Assembly: GCF_006716785.1 (NCBI RefSeq) | Contig: NZ_VFPQ01000001.1 | Span: 1,922,001-1,986,000 of the forward strand | Direction of reading: 5' to 3' | DNA length: 64,000 bases | From: Thermopolyspora flexuosa | Lineage (GTDB): Bacteria > Actinomycetota > Actinomycetes > Streptosporangiales > Streptosporangiaceae | Shown: one piece after another, positions 60,257 through 64,000 of the stretch | How positions within the stretch are numbered: position 1 is the first letter of the stretch | Layout of the letters: every line of letters begins with the position of its first letter | Made by a program: the position numbers and the translations under genes | Notes under the pieces: model-generated | Seen by the model: only the letters and a program-made list of their open reading frames with translations | Database searches by the model: none | What the model was told of the DNA's origin: nothing

Positions 60257-60856
60257 GTGACACAGTCCCGAAACAGCACCGCTAGACGCGCCGGCGCGCT
60301 CACCGCTCTCGCGCTCGCCGCCGGTCTGCTGGTCGCACCGTCCACGGCCGCGCAGGCGAGCGCCCTGCCCGCCGCGCCGCAGACCGCCGTGACGGTGTCG
60401 CAGGGCACCGTGACGCTGAGCACCTCCGCGGTCACCACGAGCACCGCCGCGGCCGAGAGCAGCGCTCTCGCCCGGCCGGCGAACGGCCGTATCCTGTACC
60501 GCCGGGTCAGCGGGGGCCTCGGTCGGCTGAAGATCCGGAACCGCCTGAGCCGGGACGTGGTGGTCACCCTCACCCGCGGCGGCAAGAAGGCGCTCAGCGT
60601 GTACGTGCGGGCCCGCAAGTCCGCGACCGTGCGCAGCATCCCGGACGGCACCTACCGGCTGTTCTGGATGGCCGGGTACCGCTACAACACCTCCAAGCGC
60701 CGGTTCATGGTGGGGGCCGTCTACCGGCGCAGCTACCAGTCGCTGCGGTACACCACCATCGGCAACACGTACCGCACCTACACGCTCACGCTGCGCATGA
60801 GCAAGTACGGGGGCGGCTCGAGCCAGCCGATCAACCCGCGGAACTTCCCCGTCTGA
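60257..60856 (+). CDS. Secreted protein of unknown function
   Basis: A 199-residue protein with a clear export signal (VTQSRNSTARRAGALTALALAAGLLVAPSTAAQASA, cleavage near residue 36). A Thr/Ser-rich segment follows, then a basic beta-rich domain: GGLGRLKIRNRLSRDVVVTLTRGGKKALSVYVRARKSATVRSIPDGTYRLFWMAGYRYNTSKRRF. This looks like a small beta-sandwich. GTG 60257 after AAGGGAG is chosen; an upstream ATG at 60146 would hide the signal. No family is recognised. Confidence 0.75.
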   Translation: MTQSRNSTARRAGALTALALAAGLLVAPSTAAQASALPAAPQTAVTVSQGTVTLSTSAVTTSTAAAESSALARPANGRILYRRVSGGLGRLKIRNRLSRDVVVTLTRGGKKALSVYVRARKSATVRSIPDGTYRLFWMAGYRYNTSKRRFMVGAVYRRSYQSLRYTTIGNTYRTYTLTLRMSKYGGGSSQPINPRNFPV

Positions 60857-60870
60857 TCTCTCCGGCGGTG

Positions 60871-60902
60871 GTGCCCGTCCCGCCCGTGTGCGGGGCGGGC
60901 AC
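60871..60902 (+). terminator. Terminator after the secreted protein gene
   Basis: GTGCCCGTCCCGC (60871-60883) and GCGGGGCGGGCAC (60890-60902) form a 13-bp stem with one G-T pair and a 6-nt loop, 14 bases after the stop. Confidence 0.6.
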
Positions 60903-60959
60903 CCGCATGTCCGGGGTATGCGAAAAGGCCGCACCGGCGTCCGGGCGGCCCTCAGCGGC

Positions 60960-61034
60960 TGGTGGGCGATACTGGGATTGAACCAGTGGCCTCTACCGTG
61001 TCAAGGTAGCGCTCTCCCACTGAGCTAATCGCCC
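60960..61034 (-). tRNA. tRNA-Val (GAC)
   Basis: The minus strand reads GGGCGATTAGCTCAG... with acceptor GGGCGAT pairing ATCGCCC, an anticodon loop TTGACAC (anticodon GAC, valine), and T-arm GGTTCAATCC. The 3' CCA is encoded. Third of the tRNA trio. Confidence 0.95.
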
Positions 61035-61052
61035 CTGCGTCGACGTACGTCG

Positions 61053-61123
61053 AGGTGGAGACGGGATTTGAACCCGTGTACGCGGCTTTGCAGGCCGCTG
61101 CCTCGCCTCTCGGCCACTCCACC
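61053..61123 (-). tRNA. tRNA-Cys (GCA)
   Basis: The minus strand starts GGTGGAGTGGCCGAGAGG; the acceptor GGTGGAG pairs CTCCACC, the anticodon loop CTGCAAA carries GCA (cysteine), the T-arm is GGTTCAAATCC, and the discriminator is U, as usual for tRNA-Cys. CCA is not encoded. Confidence 0.95.
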
Positions 61124-61146
61124 GGGTGCGGCCACACCGCTCTCCG

Positions 61147-61219
61147 AGCGGACGACGGGATTCGAACCCGCGACCCTCACCTTGGCAAGGTGATGCTCTA
61201 CCAACTGAGCCACGTCCGC
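61147..61219 (-). tRNA. tRNA-Gly (GCC)
   Basis: The minus strand starts GCGGACGTGGCTCAGTTGG; the acceptor GCGGACG pairs CGTCCGC, the anticodon loop TTGCCAA carries GCC (glycine), and the T-arm is GGTTCGAATCC. CCA is not encoded. First gene of the trio. Confidence 0.95.
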
Positions 61220-61264
61220 GTGTCCGGTCGTTGCGGATCTCGCGACCCCGACCTGACGTGATGA

Positions 61265-61294
61265 ACTCTAGCGAATTCCCGGCGAGTCCCCAAA
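61265..61294 (-). promoter_or_regulatory. Promoter of the tRNA cluster
   Basis: On the minus strand TTTGGG (61294-61289), an 18-bp spacer and TAGAGT (61270-61265) precede tRNA-Gly by about 45 bp. The three tRNAs are close enough to be one transcript. Confidence 0.5.
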
Positions 61295-61409
61295 CCGGAG
61301 CCCGCCCGAACGCGTCACGTGCCGCCGCGTAAGGACCTAAGATGGCCTACGCAAGTTACAGGTCGCGCCGGCGCTGACCGCCCGGCCGCTACCGGGTAGG
61401 GATGCACCC

Positions 61410-62957
61410 ATGCACGACAACGAGGTCGTGACCGTCGGCCCTGCGCCGCTCAGCCCCGAGGACGTGATCCGCGTCGCCCGGTACGGCGCGGCCGTACGCC
61501 TCACCGAGGACGCGTTCGCCGAGATGGCCGCCGCCCGCTCCCGGGTGGAGGAGCTCGCCGAGGCCGCCGTCCCCGCCTACGGGATCTCCACCGGGTTCGG
61601 CGCCCTCGCCACCCGGCACATCCCCACCGAGCTGCGGGCCAGGCTGCAGCGCTCGCTCATCCGCTCGCACGCCGCGGGCTCCGGGCCGCAGGTGGAGACC
61701 GAGGTGGTGCGCGCCATGATGGTGCTGCGGCTGCGCACCCTCGCCACCGGCCACACCGGCGTGCGCCCGCGCGTCGCCGCCGCCCTCGCCGCCCTGCTCA
61801 ACGCCCACCTCACCCCGGTGGTGCACGAGTACGGCAGCCTCGGCTGCTCCGGCGACCTCGCCCCGCTCGCCCACGTCGCCCTCGCGCTCATGGGGGAGGG
61901 GCGCGTCCGCGACGCCTCCGGGACCGAGCTGGAGGCCGCCGAGGCGCTGTCCCGGGCCGGGATCACGCCGGTCGAGCTCGCCGCCAAGGAGGGCCTCGCG
62001 CTCATCAACGGCACCGAGGGCATGCTCGGCATGCTCGTGCTCGCCTGCCACGACCTTTCCCGGCTGCTCACCGCCGCGGACATCGCCGCCGCGATGACCG
62101 TGGAGGCGCTGCTCGGCACCGACCGGGCCTTCGCCGCCGACCTGCAGGCGCTGCGGCCGCACCCCGGCCAGGCGGCCTCCGCCGCGAACCTGCGCGCCCT
62201 GCTCGCCGACTCGGCGATCATGGCCTCGCACCGGGACGGCTCGTGCACCCGCGTCCAGGACGCCTACTCGCTGCGCTGCGCCCCGCAGGTCGCCGGGGCC
62301 GCCCGGGACACCCTCGAGCACGCCCGCACGGTCGCCGCCCGCGAGCTCGCCGCCGCGATCGACAACCCGGTCGTGCTCCCCGACGGCCGGGTCGAGTCGA
62401 ACGGCAACTTCCACGGCGCCCCGGTCGGCTACGTGCTCGACTTCCTCGCCATCGCGGTCGCCGACCTCGCCGCGATCTCCGAGCGCCGCACCGACCGCAT
62501 GCTCGACGTCGCCCGCTCCCACGGCCTGCCCGCGTTCCTCGCCGACGACCCCGGGGTCGACTCCGGGCACATGATCGCCCAGTACACGCAGGCGGGGATC
62601 GTCGCCGAGCTGCGGCGGCTCGCCGTACCGGCGTCGGCCGACTCGATCCCCAGCTCGGCGATGCAGGAGGACCACGTCTCCATGGGCTGGGCGGCCGCCC
62701 GCAAGCTGCGCCGCGCGATCGACGGCCTGACCCGGGTGCTCGCCATCGAGATCCTCACCGCGGCCCGCGCCCTCGACCTGCGCCACCCGCTCACCCCGGC
62801 GCCCGGCACCGGCGCGGTGGCCGCCGCGATCCGCGAGGCCGTACCCGGGCCCGGGCCCGACCGGTTCCTCGCCCCGGAGATCGAGCACGTGGTCCGCATG
62901 GTCGCCGACGGTACGCTGATCCGCGCCGCCGAGTCGGCGGTCGGCCCGCTGCGCTGA
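61410..62957 (+). CDS. hutH: Histidine ammonia-lyase
   Basis: A 515-residue enzyme converting L-histidine to trans-urocanate and ammonia. The MIO cofactor forms from Cys146-Ser147-Gly148 in GSLGCSGDLAPLAH (most homologues have Ala-Ser-Gly; I believe Cys-Ser-Gly also occurs in other actinobacterial enzymes). AYGISTGFG (active-site Tyr), NGTEGML, QDAYSLRCAPQVAGA, SNGNFHGAP and SSAMQEDHVSMG complete the active site. The preferred ATG 61410 has only a modest ribosome site (GTAGGGAT). No other hut gene is in the window. Other MIO ammonia-lyases are less likely given the full HutH pattern. Confidence 0.93.
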   Translation: MHDNEVVTVGPAPLSPEDVIRVARYGAAVRLTEDAFAEMAAARSRVEELAEAAVPAYGISTGFGALATRHIPTELRARLQRSLIRSHAAGSGPQVETEVVRAMMVLRLRTLATGHTGVRPRVAAALAALLNAHLTPVVHEYGSLGCSGDLAPLAHVALALMGEGRVRDASGTELEAAEALSRAGITPVELAAKEGLALINGTEGMLGMLVLACHDLSRLLTAADIAAAMTVEALLGTDRAFAADLQALRPHPGQAASAANLRALLADSAIMASHRDGSCTRVQDAYSLRCAPQVAGAARDTLEHARTVAARELAAAIDNPVVLPDGRVESNGNFHGAPVGYVLDFLAIAVADLAAISERRTDRMLDVARSHGLPAFLADDPGVDSGHMIAQYTQAGIVAELRRLAVPASADSIPSSAMQEDHVSMGWAAARKLRRAIDGLTRVLAIEILTAARALDLRHPLTPAPGTGAVAAAIREAVPGPGPDRFLAPEIEHVVRMVADGTLIRAAESAVGPLR

Positions 62958-63090
62958 GACCGCCCGGACCGCGTGCCGGTCCGGGCCGCCCCGGCGGCGC
63001 GGGCATAACCTGGGGACGCGATCGAGACGGGGGTACGGCCGCGCCGCCCCGGTCTGGTGTGGGCAACCTCGTACAGGAAGGCGACGACTG

Positions 63091-63954
63091 GTGACAGCAA
63101 CGGTTCCCATCTGGATGAACGAGGAGCTGGTGGACCCGGCCGAGGCGACCGTGCCGGTCTTCGACCACGGCCTCCTCGTCGGCGACGGCGTGTTCGAGAC
63201 CGTCAAGAGCGTGCGCGGCGAGCCGTTCGCGCTCACCCGTCACCTGGAGCGGCTGGTGCGGTCCGCCCGCGCCATCGACCTGCCCGAGCCCGACACCGAC
63301 GCGATCGCCGAGGGGGTGCGGGCCTGCCTCGCCGCGGCCCCGCGGTGGGAGCTCGGCCGCATCCGCATCACCTACACGAGCGGCACCGGACCGCTCGGCT
63401 CGGACCGCGGCCCCGGCCCCGGCAACCTCATCGTGATCGTCTCCGAGCTGCCGCCGCTGCCCAAGGTCGCCGACGTGGCCGTGGCGCCGTGGCCGCGCAA
63501 CGAGCGCGGCGCGCTCGCCGGGGTGAAGAGCACCTCCTACGGCGAGAACGCCCGCGCCCTCGCGTACGCCAAGTCCCGCGGGTACGGCGAGGCGATCTTC
63601 GGCAACCTCGCCGGCAACCTGTGCGAGGGCACCGGCAGCAACGTGTTCGTCGTCCTCGGCGGGCGGGTGGTCACCCCGCCGCTGTCGGCGGGCTGCCTGG
63701 CCGGGGTGACCCGGTCGCTGGTGCTGGAGTGGTTCGGCGGCGAGGAGGCCGACGTGCCGCTGTCCGCGCTGTACGAGGCCGAGGAGGCGTTCCTCACCTC
63801 GACCACCCGCGACGTGCAGCCGATCCGGCTCGTCGACGCCACCGCCGACCCCGGCCGCGGGGCGAAGGTGGAGCTGCCCGCCGCCCCGGGCCCGGTCACC
63901 GCGAAGGCGATGGAGGTCTTCGCCCGGCGCGCCGCGGCGGACCTCGACCCCTGA
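63091..63954 (+). CDS. Class IV PLP aminotransferase / aminodeoxychorismate lyase-like
   Basis: A 287-residue PLP enzyme of fold type IV. VPVFDHGLLVGDGVFETVKSVRGEPFALTRHLERL is the N-terminal signature; the PLP Lys is in GVKSTSYGENA; EGTGSNVFVVLGGRVVTPPLSAGCLAGVTRSLVLEWF and EEAFLTSTTRDVQPI follow. The pattern fits 4-amino-4-deoxychorismate lyase (PabC) or D-amino-acid/branched-chain aminotransferases; a choice is not possible from sequence alone. GTG 63091 follows AGGAAGG. It ends at a terminator at the window edge. Confidence 0.85.
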   Translation: MTATVPIWMNEELVDPAEATVPVFDHGLLVGDGVFETVKSVRGEPFALTRHLERLVRSARAIDLPEPDTDAIAEGVRACLAAAPRWELGRIRITYTSGTGPLGSDRGPGPGNLIVIVSELPPLPKVADVAVAPWPRNERGALAGVKSTSYGENARALAYAKSRGYGEAIFGNLAGNLCEGTGSNVFVVLGGRVVTPPLSAGCLAGVTRSLVLEWFGGEEADVPLSALYEAEEAFLTSTTRDVQPIRLVDATADPGRGAKVELPAAPGPVTAKAMEVFARRAAADLDP

Positions 63955-63961
63955 GCACACG

Positions 63962-63993
63962 CGGGCGGCGCCACCGTGTGATGGCGCCGCCCG
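63962..63993 (+). terminator. Terminator after the class IV aminotransferase gene
   Basis: GGGCGGCGCCA (63963-63973) and TGGCGCCGCCC (63982-63992) form an 11-bp perfect stem, 12 with the flanking C-G pair, and an 8-nt loop, eight bases after the stop. Confidence 0.65.
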
Positions 63994-64000
63994 AGGCCGG

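Noticed and set aside
1-64000. CRISPR arrays, insertion sequences, prophage and rRNA
   Set aside because: No regularly spaced repeats, transposase or integrase motifs, phage genes or rRNA sequence were seen on reading the window.

Overview
The window is very GC-rich (about 73% by impression), with strong third-position G/C bias, many GTG starts, frequent 4-bp stop/start overlaps and leaderless genes. Together with an Lsr2 nucleoid protein, an F420-type reductase, a DUF5999 protein and DUF5685 and DUF2795 proteins, this points to an actinobacterium. A Streptosporangiales-type organism is the best guess, but the genus is not established. No rRNA, CRISPR array, insertion sequence or prophage was seen.

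Layout. 0-17.3 kb is a mosaic of housekeeping and accessory genes: a CAP-domain exoprotein, a DUF3516 helicase, an HD-type hydrolase, DUF4031, a rhomboid protease, an F420-dependent reductase, a GH43-like propeller, a sulfotransferase, a CbiX-like chelatase, a stand-alone LigD-type polymerase, a PAP2 phosphatase, a Spd-like membrane protein, a Cys-rich DUF5685 protein and a molybdate ABC transporter (modBC) without its binding protein. 17.6-24.1 kb holds a MmcQ/YjbR protein, a 970-residue LuxR-type ATPase regulator with an unusual N-terminal Cys finger, and an acyltransferase. 24.1-27.3 kb is gene-poor, with lsr2 as the only convincing gene. 27.3-29.3 kb contains nicotinate phosphoribosyltransferase and two small proteins.

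29.6-45.0 kb is an L-arabinose locus. Two paralogous LacI regulators flank a ChvE/GguA/GguB-type sugar ABC transporter. The second regulator begins a rightward series of a YtfQRT-YjfF-type ABC transporter followed by araB, araD and araA. A near-palindromic operator of the form TGTTARCGCTMACA occurs at four places (29640, 34870, 34990, 40985), so the two transporters, the regulators and the catabolic genes look like one regulon: uptake, isomerisation to L-ribulose, phosphorylation, and epimerisation to D-xylulose 5-phosphate.

45.5-49.2 kb is a ferric-iron ABC transporter behind a textbook DtxR/IdeR iron box. 49.3-51.7 kb carries DUF5999, DUF72 and FUSC proteins. 51.7-57.2 kb (minus strand) is a CocE-type hydrolase, a luciferase-like monooxygenase and a flavin reductase, followed after a terminator by a regulator related to sigma-54 activators whose ATPase motifs have decayed; a palindrome lies upstream of the hydrolase. 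57.4-60.9 kb is a DesK/DesR-like two-component pair, a DoxX protein and a secreted protein. 61.0-61.3 kb is a Gly-Cys-Val tRNA trio. The window ends with hutH and a class IV aminotransferase.

A recurrent theme is the oligomer GTACGGC/GCCGTAC. It is strikingly frequent in genes (as GTA-CGG and CGT-ACC codon pairs), and inverted pairs of it form hairpins just after several stop codons.
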